NCBI RefSeq assembly: GCF_900129725.1
Contig: NZ_FQWQ01000001.1
Location: 2,790,001-2,854,000, forward strand
Reading direction: 5' to 3'
Length of the DNA stretch: 64,000 nucleotides
Source of the DNA: Chryseolinea serpens
GTDB taxonomy: Bacteria; Bacteroidota; Bacteroidia; Cytophagales; Cyclobacteriaceae
The notes below the pieces were generated by a model. The model saw only the letters and a list, made by a program, of their open reading frames with translations. It had not been told where the DNA came from and ran no database searches. Of this stretch, positions 24,921 to 35,854 are shown piece by piece (the stretch's first letter is position 1; every line of letters begins with the position of its first letter). The translations under genes and the position numbers were made by a program.

Positions 24921-26258
24921 ATGGCGAAAACCAAAAAGGAAAAAAAGATCTTCGTACTTGATACTTCGGTCATAATCTACGAACACAACTCCATCCTTAA
25001 TTTCGACGAACATGATGTGGGCATCCCCATCACCGTACTGGAAGAACTCGACAACTTCAAAAAGGGCAACGACACCAAGAACTTCGAGGCCCGCGAATTC
25101 ATCCGCCTCATAGACAAACTGGCCAAAGGCCAGATGCTTCATAACTGGAACCCCATCAACGGCAAAGGCAAAGGTGTGTTCAAGGTGTTGATGGACACCA
25201 AGAGCACCATCGACGCCAACAAGGTCTTCAACGAAGAAAAGGCCGACCACCGGATCCTCAACTCGGCGTTGCAGTTGCAGAAAGAAGCGAAAGACCGCAA
25301 GATCATCCTCGTCTCCAAAGACGTGAACCTGCGCCTCAAAGCCAAAGCCCTGGGCCTCCAATCGGAAGATTACACGACGGGCAAGGTTCAAAATATTTCT
25401 TCGCTCTACACGGGCAAGACCATCCTGGAAGATGTTGACTCCAACATGATCAACCTCCTCTATGAAAAAGGCTATTGCCCTCCCGGCGACTTGCTGGGCA
25501 AAATCGCACCGGTCAAGAATCACTACTATATTTTAAAGAGCGGCAAAAAGTCGGCACTTGCCTACTACAATCCCTTCAACGAAATGTTGGAGCATGTGGA
25601 GAAGCGTGCTGTCTATGGCGTGAAGCCCCGCAATGCCGAGCAGACCTTCGCCATCCATGCGGCGTTGAAGCCGGAGATCAAGCTGGTGTCCATTCAGGGC
25701 GTGGCTGGAACGGGCAAAACGTTGCTGGCGCTGGCCGCTGCACTGGAACAGAAGAAAGAGTACAAGCAGATCTACCTCGCTCGCCCGATCGTGCCCCTGA
25801 GCAACAAAGACATCGGCTATTTGCCGGGCGATATAAAATCGAAAGTCAATCCCTACATGGAGCCGCTGTGGGACAACCTGAAGTTCATCCAAAACCAATA
25901 CAGCGAAACCGACAAAGAATATTCGCGCATCACGGAAATGGTGAACCAGGAAAAACTCATGATCACCCCCTTGGCCTACATCCGCGGCCGAAGCCTCTCC
26001 AACATCTGCTTCATCGTGGACGAAGCCCAAAACCTCACCCCACACGAAGTAAAGACCATCATCACCCGCGCCGGCGAAAACACCAAGATCATTTTCACAG
26101 GCGACATCTACCAGATCGATACACCTTACCTGGACTCGCAAAGTAACGGCTTGTCAACCCTTATTGATCGCTTGCAGGACCACGAGTTGTATGCGCACAT
26201 CACCCTTGAAAAAGGAGAGCGCTCGGAGTTGGCCAATTTGGCGAACGAGTTGTTGTAG
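24921..26258 (+). CDS. PIN-domain PhoH-family ATPase
   Basis: 445 residues from the ATG at 24921. The N-terminal PIN ribonuclease domain (about 8-155) has acidic residues at D14 (VLDTS), E41/E42 (VLEELDNF) and D109 (KADHRIL). The C-terminal PhoH domain has Walker A GVAGTGKT (260-267), LARPIVPLSNKDIGYLPGD, and Walker B FIVDEAQN. This PIN-PhoH fusion is the PhoH2/YlaK type, linked to RNA unwinding and cleavage. All visible catalytic residues are intact. Downstream lies the palindromic repeat array (26284-26641). Confidence 0.92.
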   Translation: MAKTKKEKKIFVLDTSVIIYEHNSILNFDEHDVGIPITVLEELDNFKKGNDTKNFEAREFIRLIDKLAKGQMLHNWNPINGKGKGVFKVLMDTKSTIDANKVFNEEKADHRILNSALQLQKEAKDRKIILVSKDVNLRLKAKALGLQSEDYTTGKVQNISSLYTGKTILEDVDSNMINLLYEKGYCPPGDLLGKIAPVKNHYYILKSGKKSALAYYNPFNEMLEHVEKRAVYGVKPRNAEQTFAIHAALKPEIKLVSIQGVAGTGKTLLALAAALEQKKEYKQIYLARPIVPLSNKDIGYLPGDIKSKVNPYMEPLWDNLKFIQNQYSETDKEYSRITEMVNQEKLMITPLAYIRGRSLSNICFIVDEAQNLTPHEVKTIITRAGENTKIIFTGDIYQIDTPYLDSQSNGLSTLIDRLQDHELYAHITLEKGERSELANLANELL

Positions 26259-26283
26259 GGTTGCTTTGTTGATATTTCGATCG

Positions 26284-26641
26284 CCTTTATTGGTGTTCTT
26301 CACCAACAAATTTCATTGTCACCCAACATTGTTGATGGCCCGATCATCACGCGCATTGATGTCCATCATCAACAAATACACCACCAACATTATTGACATC
26401 CCATCGCCCAATTTGTTGGGTCCCACCAACAAAATTTTTTCAGCCACCCAACTTCAAATTAATGTCACGGATCATCATCCTTCCTGATGGATGTCCCCGC
26501 CTTTGTTGGTGTTCTTCACCCACAAAACTCGATGCCACCAAACATTGTTGATGCCCACGATCATCACCCTTCCTACGTGGATGTCCCCATCATTAATGTT
26601 TATCACCCCGGTTTCTTGTTGGTGAAGAACACCAACAAGGG
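26284..26641. repeat. Tandem degenerate units of TTTGTTGGTG-type palindromes
   Basis: The 401-base gap between PIN-PhoH and panB (convergent genes) holds no gene. It contains three degenerate direct-repeat units (about 26284-26409, 26410-26498, 26500-26589). Each starts with a hairpin of the form TTTGTTGGTG-loop-CACCAACAAA (26286-26310; 26411-26434 with loop GTC-like centre; 26501-26526), followed by ACATTGTTGATG, then GATCATCAC and, in two units, CCTTCCT...TGGATGTCCCC. An inverted final hairpin (26614-26641, CTTGTTGGTG-AAGA-ACACCAACAAG) closes the array next to panB. Units 1 and 3 are about 85 percent identical over 68 bases by eye. A single copy of the hairpin recurs at 48872-48896. Confidence 0.7.
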
Positions 26642-26659
26642 CGGTGGGGCGGCGGCGGA

Positions 26660-27478
26660 TTAATATTTCTCGTCCTCGTTCGGGAAATCCTTCGCTTTAA
26701 TATCCGTGATATACTTCGCCACGGCATCCGTGATCACCGTATGCAAATCAGCATAACGCCGCAAAAAACGAGGCTTGAACTCTTTTGTAATACCCAACAT
26801 ATCCTGCATCACCAACACCTGCCCATCCGCATCCGGGCCTGCTCCGATGCCGATGGTCGGAATAACGAGCGATTGCGAAACCTGCTTGGCAAGGGCGGCC
26901 GGGATTTTCTCCAACACCACGCCGAAGCAACCGCATTCTTGCAGAAGCTTTGCATCGTCGAACAGCTTTTTTGCTTCCGCTTCTTCTTTGGCGCGTACAG
27001 TATAGGTGCCGAATTTGTAGATGGATTGGGGTGTGAGGCCAAGGTGGCCCATCACAGGGATGCCGGCGCTCAGTATTCTTTCGATGGAGTCTTTCACTTC
27101 GCTGCCCCCTTCGAGTTTCACGCCGTGGGCGCCGGATTCTTTCATGATGCGGATGGACGAGCGAAGGGCTTCCACTGAACTTCCCTGGTAGGTTCCGAAA
27201 GGAAGATCCACGATCACCAGCGCGCGTTTCACGGCACGTACCACCGACGCGGCGTGATAGATCATTTGATCCAGCGTGATGGGCAATGTAGTCTCATAGC
27301 CCGCCATCACGTTGGAGGCGGAGTCGCCCACCAGCACGATGTCGATGCCCGCGCCGTCGATGATCTTGGCCATGCTGTAGTCGTAGGCCGTGAGCATGGC
27401 GATCTTCTCGCCGCGGTTCTTCATTTCCTGCAATTGGTGCGTGGTGATGCGCTTGATATCAGGTTTGTGGATAGACAT
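26660..27478 (-). CDS. panB: 3-methyl-2-oxobutanoate hydroxymethyltransferase PanB
   Basis: 272 residues, the usual length. It transfers a hydroxymethyl group from 5,10-methylene-THF to 2-oxoisovalerate, the first committed step of pantothenate/CoA synthesis. Signature segments are [63 protein letters not shown] and [18 protein letters not shown]; the catalytic Glu lies in the VLEKIP region. A hairpin (27507-27539) sits between it and the upstream phosphoribosyltransferase gene. No panC or panD is seen nearby. Confidence 0.95.
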   Translation of the reverse strand: MSIHKPDIKRITTHQLQEMKNRGEKIAMLTAYDYSMAKIIDGAGIDIVLVGDSASNVMAGYETTLPITLDQMIYHAASVVRAVKRALVIVDLPFGTYQGSSVEALRSSIRIMKESGAHGVKLEGGSEVKDSIERILSAGIPVMGHLGLTPQSIYKFGTYTVRAKEEAEAKKLFDDAKLLQECGCFGVVLEKIPAALAKQVSQSLVIPTIGIGAGPDADGQVLVMQDMLGITKEFKPRFLRRYADLHTVITDAVAKYITDIKAKDFPNEDEKY

Positions 27479-27506
27479 GGTCTCGGGGTTGTGGTGGATG
27501 GTTTTG

Positions 27507-27539
27507 GGTTGAGCGTTAAATCGTGTTTAACGCCCAACC
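27507..27539. other. Intergenic stem-loop between pyrR-like gene and panB
   Basis: GCGTTAAA/TTTAACGC (27513-27520 with 27526-27533) forms an 8-bp stem with loop TCGTG. After one mismatch it extends by five more pairs (GGTTG/CAACC). There is no T run on the - strand, so it is a weak terminator or processing site rather than a classical terminator. Confidence 0.5.
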
Positions 27540-27549
27540 GGTACCAAAG

Positions 27550-28056
27550 TTAATCCAGTAAGTACACGGCGGTTTCCTTGCCCAGGTTCACCTCCACGTG
27601 ATCTTTGATGGTGGTGGCCAGCTCGTAGCCGGTGTATTGCGGATAGATGGGGAATAAGGTGTGACTCCGGTTTACCAATACGGCCGTTTCAATCTTTTTT
27701 ACTTCGATGTTCAGGAAGGGCTTCATGCCATAGGCAAACGTGCGGCCGGTGTTGAGCACATCGTCTACGAGAATGATGCACTTCTTTTTGAGGTCTCTCA
27801 GCTCACAGTCCAGCGTCACTTCGCTTTGCAGGGGCGAAAGTTTGTCGAGCGACACTTTGACGAGTTTGGCTTCCAGCGGGGAAATTTCCTGCAGGTGTTT
27901 CAGCAGGAGTTGGGCCAGGATGTAGCCCTGGCCATCGATGCCGGCGATGACCACGTTTTTTTCCTTGAAGTTGTGCTCATAGATCTCAAACGCCATGCGC
28001 TTGATCTTTTCCTGCACCTGGCGCGCATCCAGGATCAATGTTTTCTCTGACACCAT
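27550..28056 (-). CDS. Phosphoribosyltransferase-family protein (PyrR-like)
   Basis: 168 residues with the PRPP-binding signature CIILVDDVLNTGRT and the PyrR/Hpt-like loop (VVIAGIDGQGYILAQLL). Length and layout are close to PyrR, a regulator with uracil phosphoribosyltransferase activity, but no pyrimidine genes adjoin it. Type I phosphoribosyltransferase is firm; the base specificity is not. It is encoded between lrp and panB on the same strand, 32 bases after the Lrp gene. Confidence 0.75.
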   Translation of the reverse strand: MVSEKTLILDARQVQEKIKRMAFEIYEHNFKEKNVVIAGIDGQGYILAQLLLKHLQEISPLEAKLVKVSLDKLSPLQSEVTLDCELRDLKKKCIILVDDVLNTGRTFAYGMKPFLNIEVKKIETAVLVNRSHTLFPIYPQYTGYELATTIKDHVEVNLGKETAVYLLD

Positions 28057-28088
28057 AGTTTAAAAAAGATGATGGTAAAGGAAAGCCT

Positions 28089-28565
28089 CTAGGCGTTGGG
28101 CAGCGGCATGGACTTGCTGTCTTTGAAGGTGGAGAGGATCACCATGGATTGCAGGCTGTCCACCACCTCAATGTTCGATACTTTTTCCAGCATCAGCTGT
28201 TGATAGGCTGCGATGTCGGCACAAACGATCTTGAGAATAAAGTCGCCGGCGCCCGTGATGTGGTGGCACTCCACCACTTCGTCGATGCCCTTGATGGCTT
28301 TGATGAATTTTTCGATGTTTTCTTTATTGTGACCTTTCAGGGTGGCCATCACAAAGGTGCTGACACCGATGCCCACGCTTCCCGGATCGATAACGGCATG
28401 ATAGCTTTTGATGACGCCACTGGTCTCCAGCTTGTTCACGCGTTCCAGGGTAGGGGCGGGCGACAGGCCTATTTCTTTGGCGAGTTGGGCGTTGGTAATG
28501 TTCGAGTTGGCCTGAAGGATCTCCAGGATCTTGCGATCGGTACCGTCTAATTTCACAGGTTTCAT
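28089..28565 (-). CDS. Lrp/AsnC-family transcriptional regulator
   Basis: 158 residues. The N-terminal helix-turn-helix (LDGTDRKILEILQANSNITNAQLAKEIGLSPAPTLERVNKLE) and the C-terminal RAM effector domain (VMATLKGHN, IKGIDEVVECHHITGAGDFILKIV) are both complete. Such proteins respond to amino acids. A -7 box TAATTTTG lies upstream on the - strand (28607-28614). The targets are unknown; it is read in the same direction as the downstream phosphoribosyltransferase and panB. Confidence 0.92.
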   Translation of the reverse strand: MKPVKLDGTDRKILEILQANSNITNAQLAKEIGLSPAPTLERVNKLETSGVIKSYHAVIDPGSVGIGVSTFVMATLKGHNKENIEKFIKAIKGIDEVVECHHITGAGDFILKIVCADIAAYQQLMLEKVSNIEVVDSLQSMVILSTFKDSKSMPLPNA

Positions 28566-28606
28566 AGTATGTCTTTACGAGGGTTCGTCTCCAAATAAAA
28601 TTTGGC

Positions 28607-28614
28607 CAAAATTA
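28607..28614 (-). promoter_or_regulatory. -7 box TAATTTTG upstream of lrp
   Basis: A perfect TAnnTTTG on the - strand, 41 bases upstream of the Lrp ATG. No clear -33 TTTG is seen. Confidence 0.35.
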
Positions 28615-28763
28615 ACAGAATTTACCTTTTCCTTTGAGAAAAGTGATTTAAAAAGGGAAAAAACTTCCCAGATCGCCCAAATTCCAAAACGGTGATCACC
28701 AGGCACTTGAAAATATCTCCCCAGATTCAGGGGTCATCCCAGTTCTTTCATGAAGATGCCTTT

Positions 28764-29923
28764 TCACACGAGCTTTTCATAAACCGACTTATAGGTGAGC
28801 ACGCCTTGCTTTAGGCTGAGGTGTTGTTCACAATAGGCCCTTGATTGAACGGGCGCCAGGCTTTCGAATGGAAACGGTCCATCGGCCAGGTACCCTCCTG
28901 CCTGGTGGATGATCCGTTCAGCATCGCCCCAACCCGGGTTGGTGATCACGGGAATGTTCATGGCCATGATCTCACCCATCTTTGTGGCCGACGAGGCTTT
29001 CTTCGAAAAAGACGGAAGGATAAAGAAAACCGCCGCGTCGGACAAGCCGATGTAAAGAGGAACTTCTTGTCGTGCTGCTGGTCTGATGATCACGTCTTCG
29101 CGGTGCGAATATTGATGAAGGTCGATTGTATCCTGAGTGATGATGAGAAATTTGGCGTTCGGCTTTTGCGCTTTCAACCCTGTAAAAAAGGTCAGCATTT
29201 CGTTTGTCATATACCATGTGCCCCACGAGCCCAGGTAAAGCAGCACAAAGTCGCTGGGCGCAATTCCCAGGGCGGATCGCTTTTCGAGTTTTTGGGGTGC
29301 GGTGATTTTCGCCGGATCAAACAACGTCATGTCCACACAGGTGGGGATGACGGTGATGGGCGCCGTGTTCAGTTTCCAGGAGAGAATTTCCTGCCGGGCA
29401 TTTTCGGTGAGCGAAATGGTGTGGTCGGCTTCCGTGAGAAATACTTTTTCTTTTTGTTTGAAGAAACGATAGATCGATTTGAACACCGGGTTACTCAACT
29501 TCCACAACCCACCCTCTACGCGCTCGTCGGCCCAAAACCCGCGCATATCGAAAATAAATTTCACACCCTGCGAGCGTTTCAATCCCAATCCCACCAGCGC
29601 CGTGAGATAGCTGCGGCAATGTACGATGTCGATTTTCTTTTCGCGATGCAAGCGGTCGGCCAGGCGGCGTAGCTTGATCAATGCCCACACCGTGGAGAGG
29701 ACAGGGGGTTGACGTCGATATCTTAACGAGATCCACCGGATCTGATATTGACGGCAAATAGCTTCAATTTCTTTTTTCTTTTTCGCGTATTGATCCGCCT
29801 TGTCGAACGTCACCACCGTGATGGTGTATTCGTCGGCCAGGCCGCAGAGGTAGGGCAACACCTGCGATTGGCCGAGTGGGTCGGTGAGGCCATCATAGGA
29901 AAGATATAGTACGTTGGCGTTGC

Positions 29924-29927
<4 letters not shown>
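28764..29927 (-). CDS. GT4-family glycosyltransferase
   Basis: 387 residues from the ATG at 29927, which overlaps the asnB stop as ATGA; the longer frame to 29945 is not needed. The N-terminal Rossmann domain begins NVLYLSYDGLTDPLGQSQVLPYL, a start common in GT4 enzymes of Bacteroidota surface-glycan loci. The C-terminal domain has FVLLYLGSWGTWY and FILPSFSKKASSATKMGEIMAM in place of the usual E-x7-E. It is the last gene of the leftward half of the polysaccharide locus (35780 to 28764). Donor and acceptor are unknown. Confidence 0.85.
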
Positions 29928-31798
<1,871 letters not shown>

Positions 31799-31808
31799 AG
31801 CTTTTTGG

Positions 31809-32747
31809 TTAACGCTGCGATTTCAAAGCATCGGCTACACGCCGGATGCCCTCGCCCAATGGCGTCAGGTCCCGGCCGAGCACCTGCTTCATTTTTGAAA
31901 TGTCAGGTTTGCGACGCGTCATGTCGCCTTCCTTCAACGGTGGCAGGTGCGCCACGGACGACGTTGAGCCCAGGGTGCTGATGACCATCTGGGCCAGACT
32001 CAAAATACTTATCTCAACATCGTTGCCCACATTCACCACATCGTTAATAAAGTGTCCTTCCTTCAACGCACGCACGGTGAGTTCCATGTTGTCGTCGATA
32101 TAACAGAAGGTTCTCGATTGGCTTCCGTCGCCATAGATGGTGAGGGGCTCGTTCGCCAGGGCGGCCTTGATGAATTTTGTCAGCACAAAGTCGCTGCTCT
32201 GAAGCGGGCCGTAGGTGTTGAAAAAGCGAAAGATCGTATAGTTCAACCCGTACTCCTGGAAGTAGGACTGACAGAAGGCCTCCCCTAAGTTCTTCACGAT
32301 CGCATAGGGCAGCCGTGAGTTCAACGGCGTGGTCTTTTCGTGTTGCGGGATCTCTACAGGTTCTCCATACACCTCCGACGAAGAAGAATAGAATACGCGC
32401 TGAACGCCGGTGTTCTTGCTGAGACTGAGAATATGCCTGATGCCATCGATATCGCGGAGCACTTGAACGGGATGATCCAGCGTACGCTGAACGCCGACGA
32501 CAGCAGCATAATGAAAGACATAGTCAAACCGATAGGCCGTCATGACGGGCATGATGTCGTCGAGCACGTTCACATCGCACTTTATAAATTTGTGATTGTT
32601 GTGCTTCGAGGCTGCGGAAAGATTGCGCGATTTTCCAGTGCTCAGATTGTCGACGACCACCACGTAGTTCTCCGGGTCGCTCACGAGTCGCTCGACCAGG
32701 GAAGCCCCGATATTTCCGGCGCCGCCGGTCACCAATATTCTTGTCAT
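31809..32747 (-). CDS. NAD-dependent epimerase/dehydratase (SDR)
   Basis: 312 residues from the ATG at 32747, which overlaps the upstream glycosyltransferase stop as ATGA; the upstream extension to 33059 would run into that gene and is rejected. The extended-SDR Rossmann motif is VTGGAGNIG near the N-terminus, with DNLSTGKSRN (NAD selectivity), the serine SSSSEVYGEP and YxxxK as PYAIVK. It resembles UDP-glucose 4-epimerase/UDP-glucuronate-type enzymes and likely supplies a nucleotide sugar to the locus; the exact sugar is not deducible. Confidence 0.88.
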   Translation of the reverse strand: MTRILVTGGAGNIGASLVERLVSDPENYVVVVDNLSTGKSRNLSAASKHNNHKFIKCDVNVLDDIMPVMTAYRFDYVFHYAAVVGVQRTLDHPVQVLRDIDGIRHILSLSKNTGVQRVFYSSSSEVYGEPVEIPQHEKTTPLNSRLPYAIVKNLGEAFCQSYFQEYGLNYTIFRFFNTYGPLQSSDFVLTKFIKAALANEPLTIYGDGSQSRTFCYIDDNMELTVRALKEGHFINDVVNVGNDVEISILSLAQMVISTLGSTSSVAHLPPLKEGDMTRRKPDISKMKQVLGRDLTPLGEGIRRVADALKSQR

Positions 32748-33643
32748 ACTAAAACATTTTTTAAGGCGGCCATAAACCGCCGGGTCAATATCACCTGGGG
32801 TCGCAATAGGGCGGCCTGCCAAAGGTAGCCAATACTTTTTCTTTTCGGATACCGGGCCATGGCCAGGTGAAGGGCAATATAGATGTCGCGATACGACCGG
32901 AAGGTGTTCCAACGGCTGCCATACCTTTTCAGAAAGGCTTCGTCGGCTTTTAACTCCTGGCATAAGATCTCCATGCGCTGCAAAAACTTTTCGAGGTTGA
33001 TCGTCAGCACACTGCGCAGCTCGTGGTTCACCACCGTGGACGTCACCACATTCCAGCATCGAATATCATACCGCGAGGCCAGCTTGAGCCAGAGAGCATA
33101 GTCTTCGGATGCCGACAGCAGGCGGTTTTCACTGAATGGCCATTGGGCGGCGATGTCACGTCGCACAAACACGGCGTTGCAACTGAGGTGATTCCCATCG
33201 ATCAACGCATCATTGATGGTCGGGGGGAACGTATTGGCGGTCCGCAGCAATTTGCCTTCGGGATCCTTCACATCGTAGCCCAGGTGGATCACCTCGGGTT
33301 GATGGAGACTGGCTATTGCCTTGTGGGCTTCGCTCAAGTGGTTGGGATACGCCACGTCGTCGGAGTCAAAAAAATTGATGTACGTGCCTTTGGCCAGCCG
33401 GGCGCCGTAGTTACGAGCCGCGCCCCGCTCGGCATTGGCTTTTTTGTGATAAGACACTTTGTCGCTTTTGATATGCGCCAGCACGTCTTCAGTGTTGTCG
33501 GTGCTGCCATCGTCCACTACAATGATCTCGTAGGCGGTAGCGTCTTGCCGCAGCAACGACTCCACAGTCTTGCGGATATAATCCGCGCGATTATAGGTGG
33601 GAATGACGATGGAGAAAAATATATCTGGCATAGTGTCGTTCAA
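32744..33643 (-). CDS. GT2-family glycosyltransferase
   Basis: 299 residues; a start at 33631 (MPDIFFSIVIPTYNRADYI) is equally possible. GT-A fold markers are SIVIPTYN, IIVVDDGSTDNT, ERGAARNYG and the metal-binding INFFDSDD. It overlaps the epimerase gene by 4 bases and lies 6 bases after the methyltransferase gene, so it belongs to a tightly packed operon. It probably adds a sugar to the repeat unit of the surface glycan. Confidence 0.9.
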   Translation of the reverse strand: MNDTMPDIFFSIVIPTYNRADYIRKTVESLLRQDATAYEIIVVDDGSTDNTEDVLAHIKSDKVSYHKKANAERGAARNYGARLAKGTYINFFDSDDVAYPNHLSEAHKAIASLHQPEVIHLGYDVKDPEGKLLRTANTFPPTINDALIDGNHLSCNAVFVRRDIAAQWPFSENRLLSASEDYALWLKLASRYDIRCWNVVTSTVVNHELRSVLTINLEKFLQRMEILCQELKADEAFLKRYGSRWNTFRSYRDIYIALHLAMARYPKRKSIGYLWQAALLRPQVILTRRFMAALKNVLV

Positions 33644-33649
33644 GTTAGT

Positions 33650-34633
33650 TTACGTGGTCGGCTTCTTCCCGCGAACGGCCGTCACCGTGTTGCCGTCGCC
33701 ATAGGGGATCGTGAGCTTTTCCACCTCCGTGAGACCGAACGATTTGAACCATTGCCCCACCACATCCAAACGCTGCGGATGATCGTGGGCCGGCGAAAAC
33801 ATATCGAAGGTGTCAAGAATAACCCATTCGCGCAAAGCCGTTTTGTCGAGCTCGCGCGGAATGGTGGTGCGAATATCACACACCGGCAGGAATCGATTCA
33901 CGATCCGACCTAAACCTATGGTGTCGAAAAATCGTGAAGCCGAAATGAGCCACCCGGCATTCGCCTCAATGCGTGATAACAATGTTTCGTGGTTCATGTT
34001 TCGGGTGAAGGGCCTCAACAGGTACTTGGCGTGAAGCTTGGTGTACCATCCCTTCACCGGGTAAAAATCCACGATCAACTCACCACCCGGTTTCACCATC
34101 TCCACCAACGCACCCACCGAGCGCTTGAAGTCAGGGGTGTGTTGTAAAACGCCAAAACAAAAAACCTTGTCGAACTGCGCGGGGGCGAACGGCAGATCGT
34201 ACACACTGCCCTGGAAAAGATGGAAACGAGGATGTGGACCGTTGTTCCGGAAGTTGGCCTCCACGGCGTTGCTATAATCAACGCTATACAAATTCGCGTT
34301 GGTGTGGTTGAGTACGATTTGCGAAAAGCGACCGGCGCCGGAGCCCACTTCCAGGATGTTTTGATTTGTCAGGTCGATCTTGTCCCACTTCGTCACGGCA
34401 AAAAAACGTTCACGGCTTTGGTCTACCGTGCGTTGAAAGCGATCGATCTGTGTTTTCTGAAATTTATTCCACTGAAACCCGAAGTTGGCCGTGTAGTTAT
34501 CGTCTTGCACAAAGCGATAGGCGCCTTCTTTTAGGGGGAACGAATTTCCATCATCGTCAATCAACTGTCCATCCTGAACCTTCAAGGGCTTTTTGTTGGA
34601 GGGATTGATGAGCCGTATATCCGGTGGGGTCAT
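33650..34633 (-). CDS. Class I SAM-dependent methyltransferase
   Basis: 327 residues. The SAM-binding motif is ILEVGSGAGRFS, followed by SVDYSNAV (acidic residue in motif II), FDKVFCFGVLQHTPD and LVEMVKPGGELIVDFYP. An N-terminal 60 residues (LINPSNKKPL, QLIDDDGNSFPLKEG) resemble a Trm112-like lid. It is located in the polysaccharide locus between two glycosyltransferase genes and may methylate a sugar or cap the chain. Confidence 0.85.
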   Translation of the reverse strand: MTPPDIRLINPSNKKPLKVQDGQLIDDDGNSFPLKEGAYRFVQDDNYTANFGFQWNKFQKTQIDRFQRTVDQSRERFFAVTKWDKIDLTNQNILEVGSGAGRFSQIVLNHTNANLYSVDYSNAVEANFRNNGPHPRFHLFQGSVYDLPFAPAQFDKVFCFGVLQHTPDFKRSVGALVEMVKPGGELIVDFYPVKGWYTKLHAKYLLRPFTRNMNHETLLSRIEANAGWLISASRFFDTIGLGRIVNRFLPVCDIRTTIPRELDKTALREWVILDTFDMFSPAHDHPQRLDVVGQWFKSFGLTEVEKLTIPYGDGNTVTAVRGKKPTT

Positions 34634-34670
34634 GCTGTTTTGATGTCAATTGAGGATGGACGCATAGCGA

Positions 34671-35780
34671 TCAGGCATACAAGGTTTCCAGTTTGTGCAG
34701 CATGTTCTCCAGGCTGAACGGTTGCACCGATCGCTTTCCTTCGGTGACCAGGTTTTCGCGCAAGGCATCGTTTTGCCAAATGTTGCTTATCGCCGAAGCG
34801 ATGTCGCCGGCATTCCGGAACGCTACCACGCAGGCGTTCTTCCGGTCCACGATAAACTCCGGCGCTACGCCCGACAGCGTAAACACGGCGGGCACACCCG
34901 CTGCCAGGGCTTCCACATAGGTTTGTCCAAAAGCTTCTACATGAGGGCCTGTGGGCACGTGAACAAAGATATCCATCACGGCATACAATGACGCCAGGTC
35001 ATTTTCAAAGATAACCTCTTTGTAGGCTTCGGCCGGAACATCGGCAAGGCTTTTTTTGATCACGGGCGCATACACGCCATGGGCGTTGGCCAGGATCAGA
35101 AACGCCTCGGGAAATTCTTTTCGGATAGTTTTAAAGGCCTCCACCACATAGGGAATACCTTTCAGTTCCAGGTAGCGGGCAATGACGCCGATCACGGGTC
35201 GACGCGGAGGAACCCCGTGCCTTTGCCTTAGGCTGGCCACTGCCTGCGGGTCGGGCTGCGCGAAATACGCGAGGTCGAAGCCGTGGTGTATGAGGTGTAT
35301 TTTAGCGGGCGCTGCGCCTTCCCATTGCGTGAGGATATTTTGAACATTTTGTGAAATCGCCACGATGCCGGTGGCCAATCGATTGCACAGCTTATCCCAT
35401 TTCAACCCGGTGGGGTATACTTCATGGTGCAAGGCGGCATGGTGACGGGTGAATATTCGCTTCGGAACGCGTAGCAACCACGCGGCCGTCATCCCCATCA
35501 GCTGGGCCCGCCAGAGGTGCGCATGCACGACGTGGGGTCGTTCCCTTCGCAAGAGCGACAGCACGGCCAGCCACTTCCGGAAGAACGATGCCCCGTCTTC
35601 GTCGGCCACCACCTGGTAGCGCACGCCGGTCTGCTCCAAAAAGGAAATGAGTGCTGTTTGTCGCTTGCCGATCAGGAGAAAGAACAGCTCGGCACGGCTG
35701 TTAAAATGGGCGGCCATCCACTCAAAAGCAAGTGATTTCTCGACATCCGAGACGATATAGACGATCTTCCTCCTCAACAC
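34671..35780 (-). CDS. GT4-family glycosyltransferase
   Basis: 369 residues. It has N-terminal KIVYIVSDVEKSLAFEW, a HVVHAHLWRAQLMG segment, and a C-terminal nucleotide-sugar domain with VIGVIARYLELKGIPYVVEAFK and HVEAFGQTYVEALAAGVPAVFT (E-x7-E, an intact GT4 motif). It is the first gene of the leftward run that continues to 28764. Upstream, and divergent, is the small methyltransferase gene at 35855. Confidence 0.9.
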   Translation of the reverse strand: MLRRKIVYIVSDVEKSLAFEWMAAHFNSRAELFFLLIGKRQTALISFLEQTGVRYQVVADEDGASFFRKWLAVLSLLRRERPHVVHAHLWRAQLMGMTAAWLLRVPKRIFTRHHAALHHEVYPTGLKWDKLCNRLATGIVAISQNVQNILTQWEGAAPAKIHLIHHGFDLAYFAQPDPQAVASLRQRHGVPPRRPVIGVIARYLELKGIPYVVEAFKTIRKEFPEAFLILANAHGVYAPVIKKSLADVPAEAYKEVIFENDLASLYAVMDIFVHVPTGPHVEAFGQTYVEALAAGVPAVFTLSGVAPEFIVDRKNACVVAFRNAGDIASAISNIWQNDALRENLVTEGKRSVQPFSLENMLHKLETLYA

Positions 35781-35831
35781 GGTACAAATAAAAGATCAAT
35801 GTTACTAAAAAAGGTTTATCGCATTTATATT

Positions 35832-35839
35832 TATTTTTG
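35832..35839 (+). promoter_or_regulatory. -7 box TATTTTTG
   Basis: A perfect TAnnTTTG, 15 bases before the ATG at 35855, in the divergent gap between two polysaccharide-locus operons. A TTG that opens a longer frame at 35837 lies inside this box, so the ATG at 35855 is preferred as the start. Confidence 0.45.
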
Positions 35840-35854
35840 ACGAAAAACCGGGAT

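Noticed and set aside
26284-26641. CRISPR array
   Set aside because: Repeats are palindromic, unequal in length and spacing, one is inverted, and the intervening segments resemble each other instead of being unique spacers. No cas genes nearby.
32748-33059. N-terminal extension of the epimerase
   Set aside because: It lies within the coding region of the upstream glycosyltransferase; the ATGA overlap at 32744-32747 gives a canonical SDR start.
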